DNA of 64,000 bases, from the NCBI GenBank assembly GCA_022841365.1, contig JALHRP010000002.1, positions 105,172 to 169,171 on the forward strand, given 5' to 3'. Made by a program: the position numbers and the translations under genes. The stretch is from Chitinophagaceae bacterium (lineage in GTDB: Bacteria; Bacteroidota; Bacteroidia; Chitinophagales; Chitinophagaceae). Each line of letters begins with the position of its first letter. Position 1 is the stretch's first letter. Shown here piece by piece: positions 53,657 to 62,544 of this stretch. The notes under the pieces were generated by a model. It saw only the letters and a program-made list of their open reading frames with translations, searched no databases and was not told the DNA's origin.

Positions 53657-55606
53657 TTACTGTGTGATGATGATTCGTTTTCGAAATACTTCATTTCCTG
53701 CTTTCACCTGCAAAATATATTGACCTGCTCCCCAACTGTTCTCCCGTTCAATTATCCATTCGTTTAATCCGGTAACAGACTTTACGGTTGATGTGTATAC
53801 CAGTTCACCCGTACTGCTGATTAAATTCATTTCTACAAATCCTTCGTTTGCTATAAAGAAACTTAAACGAAAGCGGTCTTTCACAGGATTGGGTGCAACA
53901 GTTAATATTTGTTTTGTGTTGAAACGAAGCAATAAGCGGATCGTGTTGGTATAAGAGATTTGCCCACCTGTTCCATGAAATTTTAATCTGTAAAAAAGTT
54001 CATGGCCGGTTATGCGGCTTATATCATCGGTGTGGGAATAGATGCCTGAGTTGTTGGCAGGCACCTGTGCAACAGTAGTAAAATGTACAGCATCGGTACT
54101 CCGTTCAATTTCATAACTCACACCCAGTGCAATATCAACACTGTTCCAGCTGATGATAGCCGCCTGCGCATCTCTGATTATTGCATTAAAATGAATCGGT
54201 TTTCCTTTCAATACATCGCAGGTATTATTTTGTGCAATTACAATGGTATCGGAAGCGTATGTAGAGCCGCAACTATCCATTAACTGCTGCCTAACAATGT
54301 ACATACCGGGTTGGTCAATGGTAATTCTGTCTCCAACCGTATCTGTAACAATACGCCCATTCGGTGTACTCCATGTATACAGTGATGTAACAACCGGATT
54401 GGTAACCCAAATTTCTGCCACACCATTCTGACAAAGGATCGGGAAATCGGTTGCAATGTCTGCACGAGGTGCACGGAAGAAACTAAACGGGCCAACAAAA
54501 TCTTTCAACTCGGCAGTAAACGAAGTTGAAGCTCTTGTTTTTACCAGTATTCTTCTAAAGGGCAATGCGCATGCATCACCAATCGTTACCAACGGATCAA
54601 GACCCAGTTTACTGAGGTTAACAGAAAATTCCATGAACTGCCTTGCACTGTAATTCGTCATCACTGCATTGTTTTGCAACACAACAGAAAACGGGCCGGC
54701 CCATGTGTTATTTGCACATTGCAGTCCGGTATAAAAAGCTCCTGCTGTTTTTGGAGCAATGTTAGCATAACCGTACGCAGCTCCGTTACCATCACCATCA
54801 AATTGTCCGCCCCAGTTAAAAGCAACTGGGGTAACAGATAACGAACTCTGGTGTACCCAGATCCTTGCTTCCAAAAAAGATAAAGAAGAACTGCCGTATT
54901 CAGCAGTAAGAATTATATCTCCTGCCCTTATTACATTTCCTGATGCATCAAACAACCAGGAAGTATGACCTGCATCGGGACCATAACCATAAAACTTAAG
55001 AGAAGGTTTATCGTAATAGATATCGGTTTGATACATTTCAAAATCAAAGTAGCGGTTACCGGTTGTATTATCAATGGATAATCCGCCAAACATCCACAAT
55101 GAATCGTTTGAATTGAAACCATCTCTGCGTACATGCATAAACATATCCAGTATATCGTTCTTATCAGGAATACCTTGTGATACTGGTGTAGACCAGCTGT
55201 TAGGACTCATTCCGTTTTTATTACTACCTGATGCAAATACGGTTGAATCATCGCCATGATGATCACGGATAAAAATACCATCAATCAACATTTTATTATT
55301 TACAACAGAAAATTGCGGATATCGCATGCCTCTGAAAAACGGATACATTCTGGTAGCAGGCATAGAGGCATATCTCGAAACAATATAAGCAGCACCTGTT
55401 GTATCAATCATAAACTGACCACCTCCGCCAACAGTGTTACTGAACCAGTCATCATTACCGGCTGTAAGAAATCCATTAAAGAAATTGCTTCGCAAATCTG
55501 CATCAACACCAAACCCCGCTTTAATTACGGGAGTGGTTATTTGTGCAGAAATAGTTTGCACACTTAATAAAGTTGTAAGAAACAAACTGAGTAAAAGTTG
55601 TTTCAT
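53657..55606 (-). CDS. T9SS-secreted protein with C-terminal sorting domain
   Basis: A 649-residue protein from ATG 55606; the upstream ATG at 55651 adds a poor leader. Signal peptide LLLSLFLTTLLSVQTISAQ is followed by a large beta-rich region and ends in a type A T9SS sorting domain: LTVAPNPVKDRFRLSFFIANEGFVEMNL ... WGAGQYILQVKAGNEVFRKRIII. Residues 390-470 carry an Ig-like/PKD-type fold (TWSTPNGRIVTDTVGDRITI). Cargo is exported to the outside by the system PorT belongs to. Function unknown. Confidence 0.85.
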   Translation of the reverse strand: MKQLLLSLFLTTLLSVQTISAQITTPVIKAGFGVDADLRSNFFNGFLTAGNDDWFSNTVGGGGQFMIDTTGAAYIVSRYASMPATRMYPFFRGMRYPQFSVVNNKMLIDGIFIRDHHGDDSTVFASGSNKNGMSPNSWSTPVSQGIPDKNDILDMFMHVRRDGFNSNDSLWMFGGLSIDNTTGNRYFDFEMYQTDIYYDKPSLKFYGYGPDAGHTSWLFDASGNVIRAGDIILTAEYGSSSLSFLEARIWVHQSSLSVTPVAFNWGGQFDGDGNGAAYGYANIAPKTAGAFYTGLQCANNTWAGPFSVVLQNNAVMTNYSARQFMEFSVNLSKLGLDPLVTIGDACALPFRRILVKTRASTSFTAELKDFVGPFSFFRAPRADIATDFPILCQNGVAEIWVTNPVVTSLYTWSTPNGRIVTDTVGDRITIDQPGMYIVRQQLMDSCGSTYASDTIVIAQNNTCDVLKGKPIHFNAIIRDAQAAIISWNSVDIALGVSYEIERSTDAVHFTTVAQVPANNSGIYSHTDDISRITGHELFYRLKFHGTGGQISYTNTIRLLLRFNTKQILTVAPNPVKDRFRLSFFIANEGFVEMNLISSTGELVYTSTVKSVTGLNEWIIERENSWGAGQYILQVKAGNEVFRKRIIITQ

Positions 55607-55630
55607 AAGTACCGGATTTAAAATAAAAGG

Positions 55631-55658
55631 AGGTTGTGTGCAGTTATGCACACAACCT
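55631..55658 (-). terminator. Terminator after the 131-aa secreted protein
   Basis: 12-bp perfect hairpin AGGTTGTGTGCA (55631-55642) / TGCACACAACCT (55647-55658) with loop GTTA; the minus-strand continuation reads CCTTTTATTT. Confidence 0.75.
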
Positions 55659-55668
55659 GAAAAAAGGA

Positions 55669-56064
55669 TTATCCACGCTTTACAATGCGCAGCATCTCTA
55701 CAGGAGATGTAACCATTGTACCATCGTGCTGAAACGATTTGATGCGGTAATAGATATAACCGGGAAACACCGTGTTATCTCTGTACTTATGCGTTGCTGC
55801 ACCGGTACATGGAATATCACAAAGTGCTTCAAAGTTGGTACCGTCGTAAGAACGTTCAATGGTAAAAAAATCTGCGTTCAGCGGATTCATTACCGACCAG
55901 TTAAGTGAAGCATCACTGCCCATGCGATGTACACGGAAATAACCAAACTCCTGCTGCACAGGTTTTACGGTTACTGTTGGTTGAAATGAAATGAATGGAA
56001 GTTGTTTTGTTTGCGCTGCGCCTGCACTCAGCATTACAGCTGTAATGAAAATAATTGCTTTCAT
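55669..56064 (-). CDS. Small secreted protein, Fn3-like
   Basis: A 131-residue protein with a signal peptide (IIFITAVMLSAGAAQ). The mature part reads like one fibronectin type III-like module: ASLNWSVMNPLNADFFTIERSYDGTNFEALCDI and GYIYYRIKSFQHDGTMVTSPVEMLRIV. Two cysteines (about 82 and 86) could form a disulfide. It has no sorting domain, in contrast to its neighbour, whose Fn3-like segment (SYEIERSTDAVHFTTVAQV) is similar. Function unknown. Confidence 0.72.
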   Translation of the reverse strand: MKAIIFITAVMLSAGAAQTKQLPFISFQPTVTVKPVQQEFGYFRVHRMGSDASLNWSVMNPLNADFFTIERSYDGTNFEALCDIPCTGAATHKYRDNTVFPGYIYYRIKSFQHDGTMVTSPVEMLRIVKRG

Positions 56065-56267
56065 GGGGATTAAGATTTAAACACAAATTACCATGAGATA
56101 TTATGTGAACCAAAAATTCAGGTATGAATTAACCCTTACTTTTTCATCTTTTTTCCACCTGAAATTCCAGTAGAATGTCTATTTCTGCAAGGCCGTAATT
56201 TCACCTGTAACTACGGGCTATTGCAAATCAATTGCTTAGAAAGCCACTCCTGTACACATCAATCCAG

Positions 56268-56275
56268 TACATTTG
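56268..56275 (+). promoter_or_regulatory. Putative -7 box for pdxA
   Basis: TACATTTG matches TAnnTTTG, 19 nt before the pdxA ATG. No clear -33 box is at the usual spacing. The rest of the 56065-56293 gap shows nothing else. Confidence 0.35.
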
Positions 56276-56293
56276 CAGGAATAGCTTTATTAT

Positions 56294-57385
56294 ATGAACA
56301 CTCCTGAAACAAAACCTGTAATTGGCTTTAGCTGTGGCGATGTGAATGGCATTGGCACTGAAGTGATTATTAAAGCCCTCAGCGACAGCCGCATACTGGA
56401 TCTTTGCACACCGGTTATATTTGGCTCAAACAAGCTGATTAATTTTTACCGCAAAGCCATTAATGACGGCAATTTTAACTACCAGGCTGTACGGGACTTT
56501 CAACGCCTCAATACCAAAATGGTGAATGTGTTCAGTTGTTGGGAGGAAGAGGTAAACATTACCCCCGGGCAATTAACCGATACCGGCGGACTTTACGCCA
56601 TTAAATCACTTACAGCTGCAGTGTATGCGTTAAAGGAAAAGCAAATTGATGTGCTGGTTACAGCTCCGCTGCATAAGAAAAATGTACAGTCGGAAACCTT
56701 TCAATACACCGGACATACTCCTTATTTAAAAGCTGCATTTGAAGCAAATGATGTGGTGATGTTTATGGTTGCAGAAAATATGCGTATTGCTCTTGTAACC
56801 GAACACCTGCCTGTTTCAGAAATTGCTGCTCATTTAAACAGAGAAGTGATAGTAAGCAAACTCAAAATCATTCAACAGTCTTTAAAGAAAGATTTTGGAA
56901 TAGATAAACCGAAGATTGCTGTATTGGGCCTAAACCCCCATGCAGGAGATGAAGGTTTGATTGGAAAAGAAGAAGAAGAAATCATAAAGCCTGCCATTAA
57001 AGATGCCAAGCAAAACGACATCATGTGTTTTGGTCCGTACAGTGCCGATGCATTTTTTGCAAGAGGACAGTTTGAAAAATTTGATGCAGTATTAGCTATG
57101 TATCATGATCAGGGACTGATACCATTTAAATCAATGGCTTTGGGAGAAGGCGTAAACTATACTGCGGGTTTAAGCGGTATACGCACCAGCCCCGATCATG
57201 GAACAGCGTTTGACATTGCCGGTAAAGGCAAAGCAGATGAAGCTTCATTAATTGCATCAATCTTTACTGGTATTGATATTTTCCGCAGCAGAAAAGGCTA
57301 TGCAGCTGCAAGAAGCAACCCCATGAAGAAAGTGAGTGCTTCTATGTTTGCACGTATGGTAGATGAAAAGCTGGAAGAAGAGTAA
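56294..57385 (+). CDS. pdxA: 4-hydroxythreonine-4-phosphate dehydrogenase PdxA
   Basis: A 363-residue PdxA, which oxidises 4-phosphohydroxy-threonine in pyridoxal phosphate synthesis. The pattern GFSCGDVNGIGTEVIIKAL, TAPLHKKNVQ, GHTPYLKAAF, LNPHAGDEGLIGKEE, MYHDQGLIPFKSMALGEGVNYTAGL and GIRTSPDHGTAFDIAGKG with its metal-binding His residues is clear. Length is right. Lone gene, facing the LolA-like gene. Confidence 0.94.
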   Translation: MNTPETKPVIGFSCGDVNGIGTEVIIKALSDSRILDLCTPVIFGSNKLINFYRKAINDGNFNYQAVRDFQRLNTKMVNVFSCWEEEVNITPGQLTDTGGLYAIKSLTAAVYALKEKQIDVLVTAPLHKKNVQSETFQYTGHTPYLKAAFEANDVVMFMVAENMRIALVTEHLPVSEIAAHLNREVIVSKLKIIQQSLKKDFGIDKPKIAVLGLNPHAGDEGLIGKEEEEIIKPAIKDAKQNDIMCFGPYSADAFFARGQFEKFDAVLAMYHDQGLIPFKSMALGEGVNYTAGLSGIRTSPDHGTAFDIAGKGKADEASLIASIFTGIDIFRSRKGYAAARSNPMKKVSASMFARMVDEKLEEE

Positions 57386-57415
57386 GCAAGCCGAAGTTGA
57401 TAGTACTGAATCTTA

Positions 57416-58102
57416 TTATTTCAACAGATCGTCACTTACTCCTTTATTAATGATATAGGAACTGTAGCTGATTTCTACTCTTCCCTTTTTATTTTTCGGA
57501 AGTTCCGGTTTTTTAGTTCCGTCGTCATACTCTAATGTAATTCCTTTGGGCAGTTTGTAATCTTTGGTATTAAAGGAGAACACAACCTTATCAGGCAGTC
57601 CCCACTCTGCATATTTACCAAACTGCATTTCCATATCGTAGGTTCCGTTCTCTTTGGTGGTTGTACTGGCCTTACGGATCAGCAGATTTTTTTCATCAAT
57701 ATACATGGTTGTTAATACCACATCACTGTTTTCGCTTAACGGCAGGAGTTTAATAATTTTTACTACCACGCCGTTTAGGTTTGTTTGCCCTGCGTCAATG
57801 GCGGTATAATCACCCGTAAGCAACAGAGAACTTACATTAACACTAATGCCCCCTTTTGGCAATAAAGAAATACCGCCATCCCGTTTAATTTTAAAGCGGT
57901 TTGGTTTTTTAAAGTAAGATTTGATGTTAGCAACAGGTGCTTTTATAAATACCACATCGGTTTTCATTTTTCCGGTTGCCACATAATCATTCACCCTGTC
58001 CATTTTTGCTTTTACATTTTTCACCAGATCTGCCGCCGTTTGTGCCACGGATGTATTGCAGAAAGCAAGAACTGCAAAAACAAGTGATAAGAATAATTTC
58101 AT
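57416..58102 (-). CDS. LolA-like outer-membrane lipoprotein-sorting protein
   Basis: A 228-residue exported protein with a signal peptide (LSLVFAVLAFCNTSVAQ). The mature part follows the LolA-like pattern: DLVKNVKAKMDRVNDYVATGKMKTDVVFIKAPVANIKSYFKKPNRFKIKR, with beta strands in a half-barrel. Family members carry lipoproteins or related lipids across the periplasm. The last residues (SYSSYIINKGVSDDLLK) are hydrophilic. Next to an ABC-2 permease gene, but the link is not established. Confidence 0.75.
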   Translation of the reverse strand: MKLFLSLVFAVLAFCNTSVAQTAADLVKNVKAKMDRVNDYVATGKMKTDVVFIKAPVANIKSYFKKPNRFKIKRDGGISLLPKGGISVNVSSLLLTGDYTAIDAGQTNLNGVVVKIIKLLPLSENSDVVLTTMYIDEKNLLIRKASTTTKENGTYDMEMQFGKYAEWGLPDKVVFSFNTKDYKLPKGITLEYDDGTKKPELPKNKKGRVEISYSSYIINKGVSDDLLK

Positions 58103-58130
58103 GCGTATATAAATTAAATAATCTGCTGAA

Positions 58131-59006
58131 TCAGCTTAATACATCTTTCCGTTTAAAGATAAAGATGGCTGCTCCGGTAAATAGTACAATATGTAATGTT
58201 AAAATACCGGCACTTTTTAAAACAGCCGGTAAATTCCTGATAGTACCCGGTATTGAAACACCGTCTGCATCCAGTTTCATTTCAAAAAAGCCTTTCCATC
58301 CAATCATGTGAGAAGTAAAAAACAAATGCTTTACACTCTGAAACAACGGAATATCAAGGGTTGTAAGGATTGTAAACACAATGATCACACTCATAGTGGC
58401 AACAATGGGGCCCAGCGAATTTTCTGCAAAAATGGAAAAGAAAAATCCGAGTGATGCAACGGTAATCAACGCAATGGCAGCAAATCCAAATGCACAGATA
58501 TAGCGCCAGAAAATATCGTTGCCGTTGAGAATAATAATTTCATAGCTCTTTGCATTCATCAACCCATCTGTACCAAACACAAGCATAGATACAAAAAGGC
58601 CCAGTATAGCAATCCAGATGAGCAGAATAAGTGCATAAATAGCAGAAGCAAGAAATTTACTGAGCAACAGTTTGGTTCTGCTGATTGGTTTGGTAATGAG
58701 CAAACGCAGTGTTCCCATATTGGCTTCTCCTGCAATCATATCAGCACTTACCAATGCAACCAGTAACGGCACATGAATTAAAAGCGTTTGAAGAATAATA
58801 AAACAAACAAAATATCCATTGAGCGGATTACCGATTACATCAAAATTATCTTTTACATCCTTCAATACAAAGTCCATATACTTGGCTCCATCTACATAAA
58901 TAGCCACCTGTATTAATGTTACAATAGCCCATACCGCAATAAACGCAATGTATGTGCGGGGACGTTTAAAGACTTTAAATAATTCAATTTTTAAAAGGCT
59001 CCACAT
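58131..59006 (-). CDS. ABC-2 type transporter permease
   Basis: A 291-residue permease with six hydrophobic segments, read as ABC-2 type: MWSLLKIELFKVFKRPRTYIAFIAVW, a conserved MIAGEANMGTLRLLITKPISRTKLLLSKF segment and later helices. The gene overlaps the ATPase gene by 23 nt, so the two form one unit. Substrate unknown. Confidence 0.88.
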   Translation of the reverse strand: MWSLLKIELFKVFKRPRTYIAFIAVWAIVTLIQVAIYVDGAKYMDFVLKDVKDNFDVIGNPLNGYFVCFIILQTLLIHVPLLVALVSADMIAGEANMGTLRLLITKPISRTKLLLSKFLASAIYALILLIWIAILGLFVSMLVFGTDGLMNAKSYEIIILNGNDIFWRYICAFGFAAIALITVASLGFFFSIFAENSLGPIVATMSVIIVFTILTTLDIPLFQSVKHLFFTSHMIGWKGFFEMKLDADGVSIPGTIRNLPAVLKSAGILTLHIVLFTGAAIFIFKRKDVLS

Positions 59007-59919
59007 GTTGATTGGCTGTTGTAATCTTTAAAAAATAATCTTCGAGTGAATGGCGGGCACTGATGCCGAGTATATCAATTTTACGTTCAACCAGTAAACG
59101 GGTTAATGCAGGTATCTGATCTTTTCGCAGCTTTAACTCAATGCCACTTGCTTCGGTTGTTATTATAGAAGAGCTGTATTCACCTGATCGTAGCAATTGA
59201 GCGGCAGCGTTATTATCAGCTGTTTCAATATAGATCACAGTATCATCCGGACTAAACAGTTCACTAACGGTTCCCTCTACCAGTTTTGAACCTCTGTCTA
59301 TTATCAGCATACGGTTGGCAATCTGTTCAATTTCGCTCAACAGATGAGAGGATACCAATACTGTTTTCTGAAGTTTCTGACTCAGCATTAAAATCAGATT
59401 ACGTATATCGGCAATACCCTGGGGATCTAATCCATTGGTTGGTTCATCTAAAATAATCAGTTGTGGATTATGCACCAGCGCTACCGCAAGACCCAGCCGT
59501 TGTTTCATTCCCTGAGAATAGGTTCTTACTTTACTGCCTGCTCTTTGCGCAAGCCCCACCAGTTCTAATTGCTCCATAAGCGATTGCCTGCTTACTCGTA
59601 TGCCGCTCATTTTTGCAAACAACTCCAGTGTTTCGTAAGCAGTGAGATATTTGTATAAATCGGGGCGCTCAATAACGGCACCGGTATTCTGCAAAATTTC
59701 TTTACGGTGCCTGAGCAGATTGTATCCAAAAATTTCAATCTCACCTTCAGTGGGCGTAATTAATGTAAGCAACATGCGGATGGTGGTTGATTTTCCGGCT
59801 CCGTTTTGCCCGAGAAAACCATACACATCGCCCTGCTGTACAGTAAATGACAAGTCGTTAACAGCTGTAACTTCCTTAAATACTTTTGTGAGATGGGTAA
59901 CTTTAATAATTGATTCCAT
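58984..59919 (-). CDS. ABC transporter ATP-binding protein
   Basis: A 311-residue ABC ATPase: Walker A GQNGAGKST, Q-loop and Signature TYSQGMKQRLG, Walker B LIILDEPTNGLDPQG, H-loop VSSHLLSEIE, then a C-terminal regulatory part (LLSPDDTVIYIETADNNAA). It resembles the gliding-motility or bacitracin-type ABC-2 exporters. It pairs with the permease at 58131. On the same strand as the winged-helix regulator about 50 nt upstream. Confidence 0.93.
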   Translation of the reverse strand: MESIIKVTHLTKVFKEVTAVNDLSFTVQQGDVYGFLGQNGAGKSTTIRMLLTLITPTEGEIEIFGYNLLRHRKEILQNTGAVIERPDLYKYLTAYETLELFAKMSGIRVSRQSLMEQLELVGLAQRAGSKVRTYSQGMKQRLGLAVALVHNPQLIILDEPTNGLDPQGIADIRNLILMLSQKLQKTVLVSSHLLSEIEQIANRMLIIDRGSKLVEGTVSELFSPDDTVIYIETADNNAAAQLLRSGEYSSSIITTEASGIELKLRKDQIPALTRLLVERKIDILGISARHSLEDYFLKITTANQHVEPFKN

Positions 59920-59975
59920 AAACCGGCTTGCTGTTACAACAAGCAGGTAAAGATAAGGTTTGAATAAATCTAAAC

Positions 59976-60260
59976 TTACCGGGGAAGATAAGTTTGCAAT
60001 GCTTTTACATATGTTTCAAACGCAGCCACACCGGCGGGTGTTATTTTACAAATTGTTTGCGGGTAATTGTCTTTAAACTGCTTGATCACATCAACATATC
60101 TGGCTTCTTTCAGTTTACTGATCTGTACACTGAGGTTACCTGCAGTAGAACCTGTTTTTTCTTTAATAAACGTAAACTCCGCCTCCTTTACCCCTATGAG
60201 TAAACTCATAACAGCAAGCCGCAGCTGAGAATGTAATATGGGATCGAGGTCTTTAAACAT
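59976..60260 (-). CDS. Winged-helix transcriptional regulator
   Basis: A 94-residue DNA-binding protein from ATG 60260; the longer frame upstream belongs to the overlapping gene. Pattern DPILHSQLRLAVMSLLIGVKEAEFTFIKEKTGSTAGNLSVQISKLKEARYVDVIKQF is a winged-helix fold of the MarR/ArsR-like DUF kind found in Bacteroidota. It overlaps the upstream membrane protein gene by 8 nt, so the three form one unit. It probably controls that unit or the ABC transporter downstream. Confidence 0.82.
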   Translation of the reverse strand: MFKDLDPILHSQLRLAVMSLLIGVKEAEFTFIKEKTGSTAGNLSVQISKLKEARYVDVIKQFKDNYPQTICKITPAGVAAFETYVKALQTYLPR

Positions 60261-60909
60261 GCTTTCCTTTCTGCAAAAGATATGTACGACGTAAAATAAG
60301 CCCCGGTATAAGCCATGCAAGTGTTGCAGAAAGTGCCATGAGTATAAAATCAATTTTAGCTACTGTAAAAGCACTTACAATTGCACTTACCCAACAAAAC
60401 ACTCCTCCAAAAATCATGAGTTTAAATTTTCTGGCGGCTCCGGTAACAATTGTAGGATAACCAAAAACAAAAAGCAGGTAACAGGTTCCAAAACTCCAGA
60501 AGTTAACAATGTCTGTTTTTCCTGTCAGTTCACGATATTCTCTTAACATCGGATTGAGCTGATCGGCCGCAACATTGTTTATAAAGTTGATTACAAAAAT
60601 GCCGATGCCAAAACAGATCCAGACATACCCGATAATATCATGATCCCATCCTTTTGCTTTTCGTTCTCTGCGTTCTTTAACTGAAATAAACACCTGTGGT
60701 ATAATGGCCGCTAAAGCAAGCAACCAGATATCGAATGGAAGTTTAAAATCGAATTGTATTTGCAGAAACTGAACCAAACTGCAAATCGTAATCACCGCTC
60801 CCCACAGAATAGGGCCAATACCCGTATCAACAAACGCATCTTTTGCACGGCTGATCATTTGCTGAATGATGAGCAGACTTTCCTTTTCTGATAATTGTTT
60901 TTCTTCCAT
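60253..60909 (-). CDS. Membrane protein, paralogue of the 60911 gene
   Basis: 218 residues from ATG 60909; the ORF upstream overlaps the neighbouring gene. About five helices. It starts MEEKQLSEKESLLIIQQMISRAKDAFVDTG, and its C-terminal half GYPTIVTGAARKFKLMIFGG and LAWLIPGLILR aligns with the neighbour. No recognised function. It overlaps the winged-helix gene by 8 nt, a sign of coupled translation. Confidence 0.72.
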   Translation of the reverse strand: MEEKQLSEKESLLIIQQMISRAKDAFVDTGIGPILWGAVITICSLVQFLQIQFDFKLPFDIWLLALAAIIPQVFISVKERRERKAKGWDHDIIGYVWICFGIGIFVINFINNVAADQLNPMLREYRELTGKTDIVNFWSFGTCYLLFVFGYPTIVTGAARKFKLMIFGGVFCWVSAIVSAFTVAKIDFILMALSATLAWLIPGLILRRTYLLQKGKHV

Positions 60910-60910
60910 A

Positions 60911-61495
60911 TCAGTTTTGTTTTTTAAACTGTGAACGAAGCAGGTAACCCGGTACAATCCATGCAGAAAGAACAGCCAGTGCAAGAAACAACACCTGGTA
61001 ATGAGCTGTAACAAATGCAGAGGCGATGGCCAGCGCCCAGCAACCAACAGCGCCGGCTTTTAACGGAGAAAACTTAATAATTGCTCCGCTTAAAAATGTA
61101 GGCATTCCGTATAAAACCAAAAACAACGGATACATCAACGGCCATGCTTCTGATTTACCTGCAATAAATCCGGTAAGTGCCATCATTATCACAAAAACAA
61201 CCCACACATGGCCAATAATTTCATCGGTATATGTTTTTACCCGTTCTTTCTTTTTTGTACGGGCAAGATAGATCATTTGATAAATCAATGCGCCCCAAGT
61301 AGCAAACCAGACAAACTGCGGACGGTCATAGATGTTCCAGTAATCAACTACAAAATGCAGAACACTGCAAATAAAAATAACCCAGCCCCACAGCAAATAC
61401 AAATGTCCGTTTTCATTAAAACGGTTTTGTGCTTTATTGATCATACTTTCAATCAGCTGTAAACTGTTTGCTGCAGAAAAACCGGGCTGTTCCAT
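60911..61495 (-). CDS. Membrane protein, paralogue of the 60253 gene
   Basis: 194 residues from ATG 61495. It has about five helices. It starts MEQPGFSAANSLQLIESMINKAQNRFNENGH. The GMPTFLSGAIIKFSPLKAG and LSAWIVPGYLLR segments align with GYPTIVTGAARKFKL and LAWLIPGLILR in the neighbour, so this is a tandem duplication. Function unknown. The stop meets the start of the neighbour, with a 1-2 nt gap. Confidence 0.72.
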   Translation of the reverse strand: MEQPGFSAANSLQLIESMINKAQNRFNENGHLYLLWGWVIFICSVLHFVVDYWNIYDRPQFVWFATWGALIYQMIYLARTKKKERVKTYTDEIIGHVWVVFVIMMALTGFIAGKSEAWPLMYPLFLVLYGMPTFLSGAIIKFSPLKAGAVGCWALAIASAFVTAHYQVLFLALAVLSAWIVPGYLLRSQFKKQN

Positions 61496-61514
61496 ATGCT
61501 GTTGTTTAAACTTC

Positions 61515-61551
61515 AAAAATAAAGCAGTCCCGTGCTGTTTTGCACGGGACT
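61515..61551 (-). terminator. Terminator after the 212-aa secreted protein
   Basis: 10-bp stem AGTCCCGTGC (61526-61535) / GCACGGGACT (61542-61551) with a 6-nt loop; A-rich 61515-61523 gives the T-run on the minus strand. Confidence 0.85.
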
Positions 61552-61559
61552 AATGCACA

Positions 61560-62198
61560 TTATTTACACTGATCCATTACCATATCAAACTGTGTTTTGC
61601 CCCAGCTTGGATGTAAGGGAGATTTAAGTTGAAACGCATTTAATAATTTCACACCTTCTTCTGCAACAGGTTTTGCTGTTGTACATCCACCGCCAAACTG
61701 TGCCGGTGTATAAAATAAATTTTGAGCTAATAATGCATAGGGACGTGGATTTGAAGGATCCTGTTGTTTAGCCTGTTCAATTAATTGAGAAGATAATGCT
61801 CCATACTGCTGCCAGCGCTGCATGGGGTTTACCATCATCCGTAAAGAAGCTATCATTGATTTAACACAGGAAATTTCTGAATTGTTTTTTTCAATAGCAT
61901 CGGCTTTGTTGATGAGTAATTCAGCACGGTCTGCAATTACATCAGCACCGGCTTTATCAGTAATCATATAACCATTCAACACTTCCGTCATTGCTGCATA
62001 GTAATAAGGAAGCCACTGTGTTTTTTCAACATCCGCAATGCGTTCAAACGAATTACTGAGATCATGCATTTCGGCTGCTGTTTTTGCTGCAGCAAATGCT
62101 TCGAGATTTTTTTGCATAGCGCCTGCATACCTTTCAGATTGAGCAAATACATTGGCAAAGATGGTTGCGAAGAATAAACCGAGAAGTACCTGTTTCAT
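61560..62198 (-). CDS. Secreted helical-repeat protein, unknown function
   Basis: A 212-residue protein with a signal peptide (LLGLFFATIFANVFAQ). It is helical and reads like a TPR-type fold (LQEKFAAAKTAAEMHDLSNSFERIADVEK pattern, PYYYAAMTEVLNGYM, NPRPYALLAQNLFYTP). C-terminal part has conserved FGGGC and a terminal DQCK. No family certain. It is a single gene with its own terminator. Confidence 0.75.
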   Translation of the reverse strand: MKQVLLGLFFATIFANVFAQSERYAGAMQKNLEAFAAAKTAAEMHDLSNSFERIADVEKTQWLPYYYAAMTEVLNGYMITDKAGADVIADRAELLINKADAIEKNNSEISCVKSMIASLRMMVNPMQRWQQYGALSSQLIEQAKQQDPSNPRPYALLAQNLFYTPAQFGGGCTTAKPVAEEGVKLLNAFQLKSPLHPSWGKTQFDMVMDQCK

Positions 62199-62220
62199 AC
62201 TATTTAATTTTTAAAGATGA

Positions 62221-62520
62221 TTATTGTTTGTTTTTTAATTTTTCATATTCCCGTTCAACACTGTTGCTTTTGGGATACACATAGGCGCCCATGTAATGCG
62301 ATACAATACCAATACCCCAGCCTAGTGTGGCCCACAAAGGCCAGGGAACGCCACTGTAATTTCTGTGTGATCCGGTTGTTGCCCAGATTATCCACAAAAA
62401 AATATTTACTAATACATAAGAGATCAAATGGCTTTTAAATGAAGCTCTTTTTTGTGCAATTTCCCAAAGCTGCTGATCTCTTTGTTCGTTTGCATCGGGA
62501 ATGCGTTGAAAATTTGACAT
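62221..62520 (-). CDS. 2TM domain membrane protein
   Basis: A 99-residue protein of the 2TM domain family, with two membrane helices (about 30-52 and 62-84) flanked by charged ends: ANEQRDQQLWEIAQKRASFKSHLISYVLVNIFLWIIW then GWGIGIVSHYMGAYVYP. Family members occur alone or fused to histidine kinases. It lies just after the TonB receptor gene on the same strand, with a 24-nt gap. Function unknown. Confidence 0.85.
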   Translation of the reverse strand: MSNFQRIPDANEQRDQQLWEIAQKRASFKSHLISYVLVNIFLWIIWATTGSHRNYSGVPWPLWATLGWGIGIVSHYMGAYVYPKSNSVEREYEKLKNKQ

Positions 62521-62544
62521 GATGAAATGTTTAAGGTTAATGAA

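Noticed and set aside
53605-53694. Longer RsmA start at 53694
   Set aside because: The upstream part covers the terminator and 3' end of the neighbouring T9SS gene. GTG at 53604 gives the family start.
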